Assembly (NCBI RefSeq): GCF_002954265.1
Contig: NZ_PPSL01000003.1
Span: forward strand, 186,001 to 250,000
DNA: 64,000 nucleotides
Reading direction: 5' to 3'
Source: Flavipsychrobacter stenotrophus
GTDB taxonomy: Bacteria; Bacteroidota; Bacteroidia; Chitinophagales; Chitinophagaceae
Shown: positions 10,714 through 20,500 of the stretch, one piece after another
How the letters are laid out: each line of letters begins with the position of its first letter
Position numbering within the stretch: the stretch's first letter is position 1
Translations under genes and position numbers: made by a program
Notes under the pieces: model-generated
The model's database searches: none
Told to the model about the DNA's origin: nothing
Seen by the model: only the letters and a program-made list of their open reading frames with translations

Positions 10714-11191
10714 ACTCCCTGTTAACAAATTTTACCGCTTCTGAAGTGAGATCATAATAAGAATCATTGTAGAGAACCGTTCCCATTCCGTTAGCTCCAA
10801 TAATTAGATGCACTCCTTTCTGTTTACCAAATTGCTCAATCGATGTGTTAAGCCGTTTCCATACTTGCTCATTTATTAGCTTGTTACTATTCTCATATTC
10901 TCGTTCAATATCATTTTTCATTTCCGATGCGGAATAACTAAGTTGTTGTATTGCGGTCTCACTATTAATGGTTTTTGCAATTTTGAGCTGATTATTAATG
11001 CTATCCATTTGCTTTGAAATCAATACAAGTATTTTCTTTTCCTTTCCCTCCATTTCTATTTTCATATTATATTCATTAAACAACTTTACAGCATCCACCA
11101 CAGCGATTTTTTTATCCCTGCTATAATACAATGAATATGATAGTGTGATGGAAACACTTGTAATCAAGGAAACAATTAGAATTCTCCACAT
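10697..11191 (-). CDS. Skp/OmpH-like periplasmic chaperone-type protein
   Basis: At 164 residues it matches the length of the Skp/OmpH family. An N-terminal membrane or signal segment (residues 3-23) is followed by IAVVDAVKLFNEYN, the family's conserved 'vD...vf.....' start. A long charged helical middle (roughly 40-115) predicts the coiled-coil arms. The C-terminal VHLIIGANGMGTVLYND...YYDLTSEAVKFVN corresponds to the 'vlY....DiT..V...LN' ending of the family. Skp proteins hold unfolded outer-membrane proteins in the periplasm. Here the gene is embedded in a secreted-protein operon rather than beside bamA, so I infer a dedicated copy for the barrel or the giants nearby. It overlaps the downstream lipoprotein gene by 17 bp. 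Confidence 0.8.
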   Translation of the reverse strand: MWRILIVSLITSVSITLSYSLYYSRDKKIAVVDAVKLFNEYNMKIEMEGKEKKILVLISKQMDSINNQLKIAKTINSETAIQQLSYSASEMKNDIEREYENSNKLINEQVWKRLNTSIEQFGKQKGVHLIIGANGMGTVLYNDSYYDLTSEAVKFVNREYEEGN

Positions 11192-11206
11192 TTTTATGAA
11201 AATTTA

Positions 11207-12343
11207 TTATTTAGTAAACTCAGGATTTATGTATTGAAAAGGAAATTTAAACACTTCTCCTCTCCTGCTTTTCATATATAGAACGTAGTTGTTATTATGC
11301 TTAAGACTGGCATTTTCTCGAAGATCAATGACATACCTATTGTCTCCATACACTGCTTCTAATTCCTGTGTTTTTAAATTAACAGCTGCTCCCGACGCAT
11401 CAACCAAAGACACTGTTAATCGATCTTTTCTAGCAAGATCCAGAACGTACTTTAATTTAAGCACTCCTATTGCATACTGTTTGGTTTGACCATTTTCTCT
11501 TTTAATATCAATATAAGATTGATCACCTGGCGCCGTGTTGCTGATTGTGTCCTCTTTAATAATAAACTGCCAGGTTTCTGCCCCACCAAGAAGTATGCCT
11601 TTATAATAAGCATCCACAGTCCATGCATAGGGTTGGTTCTTAACTAATGGACGTGCATAGATGGGATATATCTTGCTGTTCTGCATGAGATTCTTTTCGT
11701 CGTATACAGGTTGGTTAAGCATCACCGCATTAACGGGATTCTGTCCCTGTTTTATTTCTGCCACTCTCAGCCTGTATGTCAGCTCGTTGGAAAATGAATA
11801 ATTAGCAACCCACGATAACATTGGTGTATACTCATGTATTTTCGCTTTATCCTCAGGCTCTAATAAATTGATCAGGAATACGTCTTCAGACCTATGGTAA
11901 AGACACTCATCAAATGGACTCGCAGACACTTCTCCAAAAGCTGATATTGGTGCTGCCGAAACACAGTATTCGTATGTCCCCTCGGGTAGTGTTCTGTAAT
12001 TGAAAAACAATTCTTTCAGCGCAGGTGATGAGAACTGCCATTGAGGATGCGCCTGCCCAGCATCAATGGTATTCATCCCGGCGTGCAGATCGTACTTAAA
12101 TGAATAGCTGAAATTTTGCGGGGAATTCCGGTACCTGATGGTTCCTGTTATCTGCACCTTACCGACGCTTGTACCCATTGCCTGTAGCCTGAAATTCAGT
12201 ATATTTTCGGGCGTGAGGGTAATACCATCTACTGGCGACAGATCAATAACCAGGTTCTGCTGGGCATTAACTCCTGTTGCCAGCAGCAGCCAGCACAGCA
12301 ATAAAACCAGATGGTGACCCAATGAATTGATTGTTTGTTTCAT
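11207..12343 (-). CDS. Secreted Ig-like protein, possibly TANFOR-domain type
   Basis: The 378-residue product has a clear signal peptide (hydrophobic LVLLLCWLLLATGVNAQ, cleavage after about residue 27). The body is beta-rich, with segments resembling fibronectin/Ig-like strands: FLINLLEPEDKAKIHEYTPMLSW is followed by LTYRLRVAEIKQGQNPVNA, a layout seen in Bacteroidota secreted proteins annotated with a TANFOR domain. I recall the resemblance but cannot confirm it. No sorting domain is seen at the C-terminus, so it is probably periplasmic or held at the outer membrane. It starts 7 bp after the barrel gene stops and ends 15 bp before the Skp-like gene, so it is almost certainly cotranscribed. 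It may be an accessory or scaffold for the RHS-like giants. Confidence 0.65.
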   Translation of the reverse strand: MKQTINSLGHHLVLLLCWLLLATGVNAQQNLVIDLSPVDGITLTPENILNFRLQAMGTSVGKVQITGTIRYRNSPQNFSYSFKYDLHAGMNTIDAGQAHPQWQFSSPALKELFFNYRTLPEGTYEYCVSAAPISAFGEVSASPFDECLYHRSEDVFLINLLEPEDKAKIHEYTPMLSWVANYSFSNELTYRLRVAEIKQGQNPVNAVMLNQPVYDEKNLMQNSKIYPIYARPLVKNQPYAWTVDAYYKGILLGGAETWQFIIKEDTISNTAPGDQSYIDIKRENGQTKQYAIGVLKLKYVLDLARKDRLTVSLVDASGAAVNLKTQELEAVYGDNRYVIDLRENASLKHNNNYVLYMKSRRGEVFKFPFQYINPEFTK

Positions 12344-12350
12344 AGTCCGT

Positions 12351-14581
12351 TTATTTAAAATTGTTTCCTTTCTTTTTTGCTTTGAACCGATATGATACTT
12401 CCATATTGCCGGTATATAACTGTTTCCAGTTTTCTATTTCGTTTAGCTTATAGTTGCTGTATCTGAAATTCATTCTTGCCGTTACAGGGGCCTTTTTGAA
12501 ATTGCACATTATCCCCGCAGACAGGCCGTATTTACATATCCCGAATCTCGCATGTCCTATCTCCTGGCTGCCTGTTATGCTATATTGCTTGCTGATCACA
12601 TAGCTTTCTGTAAGACTGAGAAAACTCATGCGGTCAGGTGTGGTTACAATGGCAGTCGTCGCATTTCCTCCTGTCTGGCTCGTATAACCCATAGTTGTGG
12701 CAAACGACAATTGTTTTTCTGTGTACATACACATCAGTTGCATCAGGGTATTGCCATATGATGTGGTATCAAGAACAGTACTACACTTATTATACAACAG
12801 ATTGAAGCGCCAAACTCTCCCGTGTTCCTTTAACTGGTACGTGGCCTTGCTTGTCCATACGGATCCTAATAACGGCCGTTGTGGGATATTGAGTGTGTCG
12901 GAGTAAGATCTGAATGTTGCATATGGCTTATAGGATACTGACACAGCAGGGTATCTTCTGGAATGAGTCTTGATATCAAAGCCCCACTTTGTGTTTGAAG
13001 CTGTGCCTGAATAACTGCTTTGCAGCAGGTAATTGTATTCAATACCTATACTTAAAAATGAATGAAATAGATCTGTTTTCCCGCCCAGCTTATATTGTTC
13101 GGTTCCGGCCCGGGACAACGGCAACGTATTGTTCTCAAATTGCTTACCTGTTTTATCATAAGATCCCGTCAGGCTCACAGATGTATTGGGAATGTTGCCA
13201 TCGCTGCTGATATGCCAGGCCATATTGCCTCCAGTTTTATCTAACAACTTAGTCTGGCCTTCAACTGGTGCCATTTTCTTAATGCTTATTGCGCTCTCGG
13301 CTTCAATCGTTACGAACTTTGATGCTGTCCCATTATAATTAACCGACAGTATATGCACCGGCCTAAAAAAAATTGGTGTAGCTATATTTATATTTTTGAA
13401 AAAACCATCTCCCGCAAACATGGTTTTATCTATAGTGTAACCATAATAAACAAAACCCACTTTCTGGGTTTCTAAGAAATTGAATATAGCACGACCCGAA
13501 TAGCAGGTGTATTTGTCAGGTGTACCATCACGGCCAATGTATTCCGTTTTACCAATAGTGCCTCCTACCTCACAAAAACCTAAGTCATATCCAAGATCTA
13601 GCCCCTTCATCATTTGGCCAGACATCGTATATTTTGACGAGTACTTAGAGAACATCCCAGCATCCATATTTGTGAGCCCGGTCACAAATTTTTTAGCCGC
13701 ACCATCTGGTAAGATATCACTGCTCTTTTTAACGAGTTGCTTGTAGGATGATAAGCTGCTGTAATCCTGCGTATGTATCTTGCTATAGGCTATCGCCGAA
13801 TCGAAATAATTATTATTCTTATTTTGTTCTAGTAACGTCTTGTATTTTTCTATCTTCCTATTCAGCGTTTCCAGTTCCTGATATTTTTTTTCTATCTCCT
13901 CTTTTTTCTTAAGCGCTGCTGCTTTCTTTTTCGCGGCATTTTCTCCAAGGTGGCTTGCGTTGTTGTTCGAGTCAACTGTATTCATCGTTTGTTGCTTCAA
14001 TGAACTGGTATCAACAATATCGTTAACCCGTATCGTAGCCAGTTCTTTACTTTCTGCTAGGCTACTTTCCGCTTTCAACTCATTCTCCAACCTTGTTTTC
14101 TGGCTTTCCAGCGTACCGATCATCTTTCCGTACACTTGCTCCATACCAATCGCTTTCGACTTCGTCTCTGCAAACTTCTGGTTGTACGAGCTGATGAATT
14201 GTTGCAATTCTTCTTTAACCTTACTCACGTCGTAATGGATTCTGAAGTAGCTTGATTTTACTGAGCGATTTGCATCCTGAGAGGTATACATGCCCTCCAA
14301 TTCGATTGGAAGTCCGGATATCGGAATTTCAAGCATGGCATGCATCTCATAGTAATTATTATCTACTCCCGAGCCAGGATCAGGGTTGTTAGCAACGTTA
14401 GCGGTAGTGGAGACATCGCCTTTAATTTCATTATTGTCGTCCTTTTGTTTCTTAAACGTCTTAAACTGGGAAAACAACGTTGGATGTGAAGTAAGATCGT
14501 TTTGTGTTAACTGGTTAAGATTAAAAGCAACAGATAAGTTGTCCTGGTTTTAAAGTTGATTTTTGAGTGACTTTTTTTCAT
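12351..14581 (-). CDS. Coiled-coil plus outer-membrane beta-barrel protein, frameshifted just after the signal peptide
   Basis: The long frame has no ATG at its head; it runs open from just after the stop of the upstream gene, with only a TTG at 14477. In another frame an ATG at 14579-14581 opens a textbook signal peptide (MKKSHSKINFKTRTTYLLLL, then ILTS) that hits TAA at 14507-14509. One extra base there joins it to LTQNDLTSHPTLFSQFKTF of the long frame, giving ~743 residues. The passenger part has a coiled coil (roughly residues 100-245, KKKEEIEKKYQELETLNRKIEKY). The C-terminal ~400 residues alternate aromatic and polar residues and end SYRFKAKKKGNNFK, like an outer-membrane barrel. The start overlaps the upstream gene by 32 bp. 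It may be the outer-membrane anchor or pore of this operon. If the shift is real, the barrel would lack its export signal. Confidence 0.7.
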
Positions 14582-15380
14582 CTACTTCATATCTCCCCGC
14601 GAACCAACCTTCATAATAATAGTCTATGAAGCGCTTGCCATCTTTATGATAAGTAATTTGCTCAAGCCCTCGTGCTTTTGCTTTATCGTTAATATCTTTC
14701 TCTACTCTTGATAAGGCCCTACCTGACTGGTAGGCCTTGACACTCCCCAGCTTCTTATTGAATGAACCACCGATGATAGACTTATGCTTTGGTCTTACAC
14801 TGCTATTTATATCAGAACGTACTGCCGATGCCGCATGAAGATTACTGTCTATTTCTCCTGAAACACAAATGCTATATTGCTTTTTGGTTTGAATGTTTGT
14901 CAATAGAACATTCGTTTTATAAATACCAGGGGCAAGACCACCAGTTCTCTTTAATATTTCATGGTATTTCGGATAGCGGAACGTTGATGTATCTTCTTTA
15001 CTGTAATTGATAGAGACCTTATTGGCACTCTTCTTAAAAAAATGCTTCTGCCCAATTTTCTGAAAAACAAGCTGACTGTCTGTACCGGAATTGAAATGAT
15101 AACAGGTAACACTTATAACCCCTCTAAATGACGAGTCTGAATGATAATAAATATTCTGAAGTAATTTTTTTGACTTGCCTAGATGGGGATTTTCAATGTA
15201 AACTCGAAAAGAATCAGCATGATCTTTTGCACCACAGAGAGTAGACTGCAACAAAATTGCACAAATCACGATATATGAGATACTGCGATTATTCAATTGT
15301 AACATGGTGGTGGTGAGCGCTTGTTTCATTGCAAAGACATCAACGAAACAAGAAATAATGAGATAAAAATATATCGTCAT
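14550..15380 (-). CDS. Secreted protein of unknown family, first gene of the RHS-like operon
   Basis: An open frame of 276 codons. The first ATG (15380) sits behind an AT-rich leader; later ATGs at 15329 and 15305 are also possible, and the last gives the neatest signal peptide (MLQLNNRSISYIVICAILLQ, then STLCGAKD). The mature part is basic and soluble. It has a beta-rich section up to the segment KKQYSICVSGEID, then a linker and a charged C-terminal domain ending FIDYYYEGWFAGRYEVDE. No family is recognised. Its end overlaps the start of the coiled-coil/barrel gene by 32 bp, so the two are probably coupled, and it lies directly behind the best promoter candidate of the operon. Confidence 0.6.
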   Translation of the reverse strand: MTIYFYLIISCFVDVFAMKQALTTTMLQLNNRSISYIVICAILLQSTLCGAKDHADSFRVYIENPHLGKSKKLLQNIYYHSDSSFRGVISVTCYHFNSGTDSQLVFQKIGQKHFFKKSANKVSINYSKEDTSTFRYPKYHEILKRTGGLAPGIYKTNVLLTNIQTKKQYSICVSGEIDSNLHAASAVRSDINSSVRPKHKSIIGGSFNKKLGSVKAYQSGRALSRVEKDINDKAKARGLEQITYHKDGKRFIDYYYEGWFAGRYEVDEKKSLKNQL

Positions 15381-15424
15381 TTTAAAATATGCAAGTAAAT
15401 AGTTTGCATTTTATTTAATAATTA

Positions 15425-15432
15425 CAAATATA
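15425..15432 (-). promoter_or_regulatory. Candidate -7 box for the RHS-like operon
   Basis: On the minus strand the sequence reads TATATTTG, an exact match to the Bacteroidota -7 consensus TAnnTTTG. It lies about 45 bp upstream of the first possible ATG. A clear -33 TTTG is not seen at the usual spacing, so this rests on one box. Confidence 0.4.
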
Positions 15433-15805
15433 TTTGTCCATATACGCATATTATTGCATGTTAATGTGTTAAGGCGTGCTGAATGGAGCCTAATTTTGTT
15501 GCTATATCGGCTGTTAATGGAAAATATGGTGGGTACGAGTAAGGATGAGATGAGACATTACTCCTGAGATGAGAAAATCCCAATGTAGACAAGGCCTATT
15601 GAAACAAACATGAAAAGGGCTTCAAATAAAGACGCTAAGGGTGCAGTGTATTATAAGAAGTAATATCCGGAATTTCGTGAAACAAGTAGTTATAAACCTA
15701 TCACAGCTCTCCGTCGAAACTTGTAACCTGTAGCATGCCGTCCACTGCCTATCAATAAATAAAGCTGTCTTCATTCACTGCTTAATACAAACAGCCTTAA
15801 AATGC

Positions 15806-15834
15806 AAAAAGCCTCACATTTCTGTGAAGCTTTT
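15806..15834. terminator. Bidirectional intrinsic terminator
   Basis: The stem AAAGCcTCACA / TGTGAaGCTTT around a TTTC loop is preceded by a run of A and followed by TTTT, so it can terminate from either side. No gene ends within 400 bp on either side, so it looks left over from a lost or moved transcription unit. Confidence 0.65.
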
Positions 15835-15849
15835 GCGGACTGGACGGGG
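15835..15849 (-). other. Possible tRNA 3'-end fragment (att-like scar)
   Basis: The plus-strand text gcggactggacggg is, on the minus strand, CCCGTCCAGTCCGC, which resembles the T-arm and acceptor end of a tRNA such as tRNA-Asp. The tRNA does not continue. Placed directly beside a terminator, it could be an attachment-site remnant left by an integrative element. The match is short (14-15 bp), so chance is possible. Confidence 0.3.
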
Positions 15850-16182
15850 GCTTTAGTTATTGTCTAAAATGGACTGATTTATACTCCGGTGTACACTTAT
15901 AGTCACTTTAGAGAGTTACAAAAGAATTTTAGTGTACAGTTTAATCCATAGCAGTACAAAACTGTATAGCGATTCTCTACGGAAGCTCTACGGTCGAAGG
16001 CACTTTTTAGTGCAACTCCACATTTCTTATATTACTCCTGCGCCAACAGTTTACTCTTTAGAAATTATCTTCACAATAGTATACTCCGACGAATACCCCA
16101 TCATTCATAAGTTACATATCAATCGTGGATTCATTCCATTTCTAAAGGTGACAAAAAAAACATGTTGAATTATTTACAATCA

Positions 16183-16208
16183 TTTGTTTTTTTACAACAT
16201 ATAATTTG
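16183..16208 (+). promoter_or_regulatory. Candidate promoter for the NHL-repeat gene
   Basis: A TTTG (16183-16186) and a TAATTTG-like box (16202-16208) lie 25-50 bp before the start codon. Both boxes are similar to the Bacteroidota elements, but the spacing is shorter than usual and the -7 box lacks one base of the consensus. Confidence 0.3.
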
Positions 16209-16233
16209 TAACTTTATCCCATAAACCTGTTAT

Positions 16234-17556
16234 ATGAAAACCATTTGCCTATCTATTGGCATATTAATTGCCATCTCAACGGTCCATGCGCAAATCATCA
16301 TCCCTTTCGCCGGTGGCGGCACTTCTGGCTTAGGGGACTATGGCCCGGCAACTGCCGCCCAAATGGGCCAGCTTTACAATGTTGCTGTTGATGACTCTGG
16401 CAATGTGTATATTTCTGATGACTATCGGGTGCGCCAGGTCAATAGTGCAGGTATCATAACAACTTTCTGCGGCACCGGCGCTCCGGGCTACACTGGTGGA
16501 TTTGGCTCACAGGCATTTTTTGCAACTATAGGCGGATATGTTGATTTCGCTTTCGACAGGCATGGCAATGTATTCATTGCCGATGCAAGTAACCACTGTA
16601 TTAGAAAAATTGATCTAGCAGGTAATATCTACACTACTGTGGGCACAGGGATAGCCGGTTACAACGGAGATAATATACCAGCAATATCAGCTCAGTTATA
16701 TAGTCCATCAGGAATCGTATTCGATAAAAAGGGGAATCTACTTATTTATGATGAGGGTAATTATCGTATCAGAAAAGTCGATACGTTTGGAACCATTACC
16801 ACGATTGCCGGCACAGGTGTGCAAGGATATAGCCCCGATGGCTGCAATGCAGACACTGTTATGCTAAGTGGTGGTTGCAATATTAAAGTAGATAAAAATG
16901 GCAAACTATTTTTTGGTGATAATGGCTACATCAGGTGTATTGATACTTTCGGTATGCTGTCAACAATTGCCGGAAATGGAGTAAGTGCAACTGGTGGAGA
17001 AGGCGTACCTGCTACAAGTACAGGAATTGATGGATGTACAATAGCGATCGACACAACAGGTGCAATATATATTGCCGAGCAAAACGATAATAAAGTTAGA
17101 AAGGTCGATAATTTAGGTATCATAAGGACAATTGCCGGAAATGGAATGCCTGGAACTAGCGGAGATTGGAGCGATCCACTCGCGGCTCATTTGTCCAGCC
17201 CTGGCGGAATAGACGTGGATGGACACGGCAATATTTTTATAGGGAGCGTACTAAGCGGCAGGGTTAGAAAAATTACAACAGATACTCCCACCGCAGTCAA
17301 TTCTGCTCTAAAATTGCAGGAAACCCTAGAGATTTTCCCAAACCCTTGCAATGGCCATTTTGTCGCACGACTTTCCTCTTCTACAGACAAGTTTTTTTCG
17401 ATGACTTTATACAATATCTATGGAGTAGCACTTGAAACTTTTGCCGTCCTCACTAACAAAAACAATAAGATTATCGCAACCGTACCGTCGGGCACATATT
17501 ACCTGAGGGCAGTTCTAGACGACAAGAATTACACTAAAAAACTAGTCATCCAATAA
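16234..17556 (+). CDS. NHL-repeat beta-propeller protein with T9SS sorting domain
   Basis: 440 residues. A signal peptide (MKTICLSIGILIAISTVHAQ) is followed by six NHL-type repeats of about 55 residues, each built on 'VDxxGNVYIxD...RVRKVDxxGxIxTIAGxG' (for example AFDRHGNVFIADASNHCIRK), the layout of a six-bladed beta-propeller. The last ~80 residues, starting EIFPNPCNGHF and ending YYLRAVLDDKNYTKKLVIQ, match the T9SS type A sorting domain, so the protein should cross the outer membrane and be anchored or released at the surface. NHL propellers mediate binding; no catalytic residues are seen. It sits 11 bp before the 1,993-residue gene and is probably cotranscribed with it. Confidence 0.9.
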   Translation: MKTICLSIGILIAISTVHAQIIIPFAGGGTSGLGDYGPATAAQMGQLYNVAVDDSGNVYISDDYRVRQVNSAGIITTFCGTGAPGYTGGFGSQAFFATIGGYVDFAFDRHGNVFIADASNHCIRKIDLAGNIYTTVGTGIAGYNGDNIPAISAQLYSPSGIVFDKKGNLLIYDEGNYRIRKVDTFGTITTIAGTGVQGYSPDGCNADTVMLSGGCNIKVDKNGKLFFGDNGYIRCIDTFGMLSTIAGNGVSATGGEGVPATSTGIDGCTIAIDTTGAIYIAEQNDNKVRKVDNLGIIRTIAGNGMPGTSGDWSDPLAAHLSSPGGIDVDGHGNIFIGSVLSGRVRKITTDTPTAVNSALKLQETLEIFPNPCNGHFVARLSSSTDKFFSMTLYNIYGVALETFAVLTNKNNKIIATVPSGTYYLRAVLDDKNYTKKLVIQ

Positions 17557-17567
17557 ATTATCATTTT

Positions 17568-20500
17568 ATGAAACGGAATCTATTACTATTAGCATTCGTG
17601 CTGTTTATCTCATTTGCCTCAAAGGGCCAGGATACAACGGCGGTGATCAATACAAACTGGCCCAATATTGCCCGCGACACCAGTCTTACGTACGAGCAGA
17701 TCGCCACTATTTGCGACAGCCTGTTTAAGCAGGCCGGATACTCCCTCACAGAAGATATCCCAAGTGAGCAAGAAGAAGAAGAGGAAGGCCGTAAAGAAAA
17801 AGAAGGCGGTGCCTACAACGACTACAAGAGATGGAAACATTTTTTTGCAACGAGAATTGATATAAGCACTGGCAAACCGCATAGTTTTGTTGCTGAAGCG
17901 TTAACTACGTCTGGTTCATCACCATCGAATTGTGCTGGAACATCCCCTTTGCAAAGCAGCATTAGCAGTATCCCTAATGTTTTAGGGTGGCAATTTATAG
18001 GGCCGCGTATCGCTATTCAGCGTATTGGGGAGGTAAATAGTATGGTTGTAAATCCTACCAATATTAATGAAATATATGTCTCGGACAATTTTGGCGGTCT
18101 ATGGAAAACTACCAATGCAAGCCTTGCCCCAAATAATACATGGGAGTGCTTAAGTGATCACCTGGCGAGTATTGCAGGAGTGGGAGTTACATACTTTTAT
18201 GTTGACTTTTCAGCTTCCCCAAGAAAGATTTATTGCGTGGTCGGTATCCCACACTCTCTTTGTGTTGGCAACCAAATTGATGTCTTCGGCATTTATTATT
18301 CCGCTGACGATGGCGCAACTTTCACAAATATAATGTCTCCGTCCACTACCCCCGAGCTATCGACGCTAAACGATGCGAAATTTTGGCCTGGGAACAGCAC
18401 TTCATCGTCGAAGTATCTGTTTGTGACCACACAATTTAAAGTCAGCAGAATCAATATAACCAATCCTGCTGCGCCTTATATAGAGACCTTGGTAGATGCT
18501 GCTCCTTTAATTCCAACCGATCATCAATCTGAGCGATTCCGTGGTTTTACCACTATGACATTCCTTCCAAGCGATCCAACAAGTTTGTACGTATCAACAA
18601 ACTCTAATTGGGGATGGGCCTTTTTAGCAACAGCACACCTATTTAAAATAAGTAGTTGTAATACTTGCACTTCGTGTTCTCTAAACAATATATCCTTTCC
18701 CTTGGGTTTAAACGACATTCTTTTTGGCAAAGGCGACTTTGCTAACGCTTCGGACTGGCCTGGAACCTGGAAACGAGCTTATGACGCAACAACGGCTCTC
18801 GGCTGGAATCGTGTGGCTACTTCATCTGCTCAGTATTTAAAGTGTACCCCATCTTCTTCCCCGTCTGTAGTAAACAGCCTGGAGGCTAATGTAGAGGGCT
18901 CATATTTTACCAACATGACTTATACCATTTCCTTTCAGCTTACATTGCCCCCTAAAACAGAAGTTGACGTTGTGTTGAAAGATGTGAATTCATCAAATAT
19001 TTATAGTTTGGATTGGGGTACTGGAACTACACCTACGCCAAGCACCTCTTATACAACAAATTTTGACGTCGGTCCAGGATCGATACCTCCTGGAGGAACG
19101 CTAGTTCCCGGACATTATAGAAACGACGGAACTACTACGCAAACTGTTACCGTTACCAGTACTGTGGTAAACGCCACACATTTTGTGGGTAGGCTTGAGT
19201 TTGGTGCATATAGCTTAAGTGGGTATACAACCGGAGATATTACATTGGATAATGTAACTATTGTCCAAAATTTTGAGAATTATATCACAAACGGATTTTC
19301 TCCGCTGGCACCTGCAAACCATGTGTTCTGGCAAACCGACCAAGGCACGACAAAAATACAAGACGCTTCGGGAACTATTACGGTTAGCACGTATCCTAGC
19401 TTTGCTCTGAGCACACCCTCTGGCTTTTGCGCATCGCCAACAAATTCTAACATCCTATATAATTATATCCTTTTCGATTATGGGGTACAAGTTCGTAAAA
19501 TTGATTTCAGTACTAGCTCCCCTACAATTACTAATTCACCTGCCCTTTATGGAAATAATTTGCATGTGGATCAACGGTGCATGGTTGCGCTACCTGACGC
19601 AACGGGCACAGACGACATTTTGTATCTTGGAAATGATGGGGGTATCAGTAAAGGAACTTTCTCCATGACAACTTGGCAAAACCTCAATGGCAAAGGACTA
19701 AATATATCGTTACCTTATAGCTTGGGTTCCAATATACATACCGGGGAAGTCGGCATAGCTGCATCCGACAACGGTTTGCTTTATGCCACTAACGCTTCTT
19801 TTAACGCATGGACCTTTCAGCCTGTGGGTGACGGTGGAGAACTGCAGTATGGGAAAAGGTATGCGACGAGAAATTATAAATTCATTGGGTGGAGCAGTAG
19901 TAGTGGATTTGTTTTCCTTTCAGGACAGACAATGGGCTTACCGGAGTGTTCAGCGTTGCCGACAATGCAAGTAGACGTCCCATCGCTTGGAAAATTGGTA
20001 ACTACCTACAAAGGCGAATATTTTGGAACTGGAAGCACTGCGGGAGGAAATATTTATAGTATTGTTCTAGGTTCCGGTTCCGGAACGACCGGCTCCCCGT
20101 ATTCCCTTAGCTATGGGAATTTGACTCCTACAACTGCGGGCAGCCACTACCCAGGAACATTAGTTGACCACAAATCTGTACAAGCTGTTGCGCCCGATAT
20201 GTATGACGAGAATTACATTGCGGCACATATCCACGAAGCTCCGTGGGAAGTCGGTGGTTTCTTATTTTGCCACAATGCTGCATCTTCTTCTCCAACCTGG
20301 AGCTACATTAGCAATAATCCAGGCTTAAACCCAGGCGCAAATAAGACTACTAACTGGACGCCCCTTATTAGCATGGATGTAGATCCAAGGTCAACCATTC
20401 CTAATAAGCGGCTATGGGTTGGTGGAAGCGGCTACGCTGCAACGGCAGGCGTAGGCAGAGTGTTTCAAACCACAGATGAAGGCTTGCATTGGTATGACAT

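Larger units (their letters stand above)
15433..16233. other. Non-coding divergent intergenic region
   Basis: About 800 bp between two divergent units. The only short open frames seen have no protein-like features. It holds a strong hairpin (15806-15834), a short tRNA-end-like sequence directly after it, and AT-rich leader sequence before the NHL gene. Nothing else is recognised. Confidence 0.6.

Noticed and set aside
14478-14552. Stop-codon readthrough joining the 276-residue gene and the barrel frame, which share a reading frame
   Set aside because: A complete signal peptide for the barrel gene exists in the overlapping frame, which explains the missing ATG more simply.
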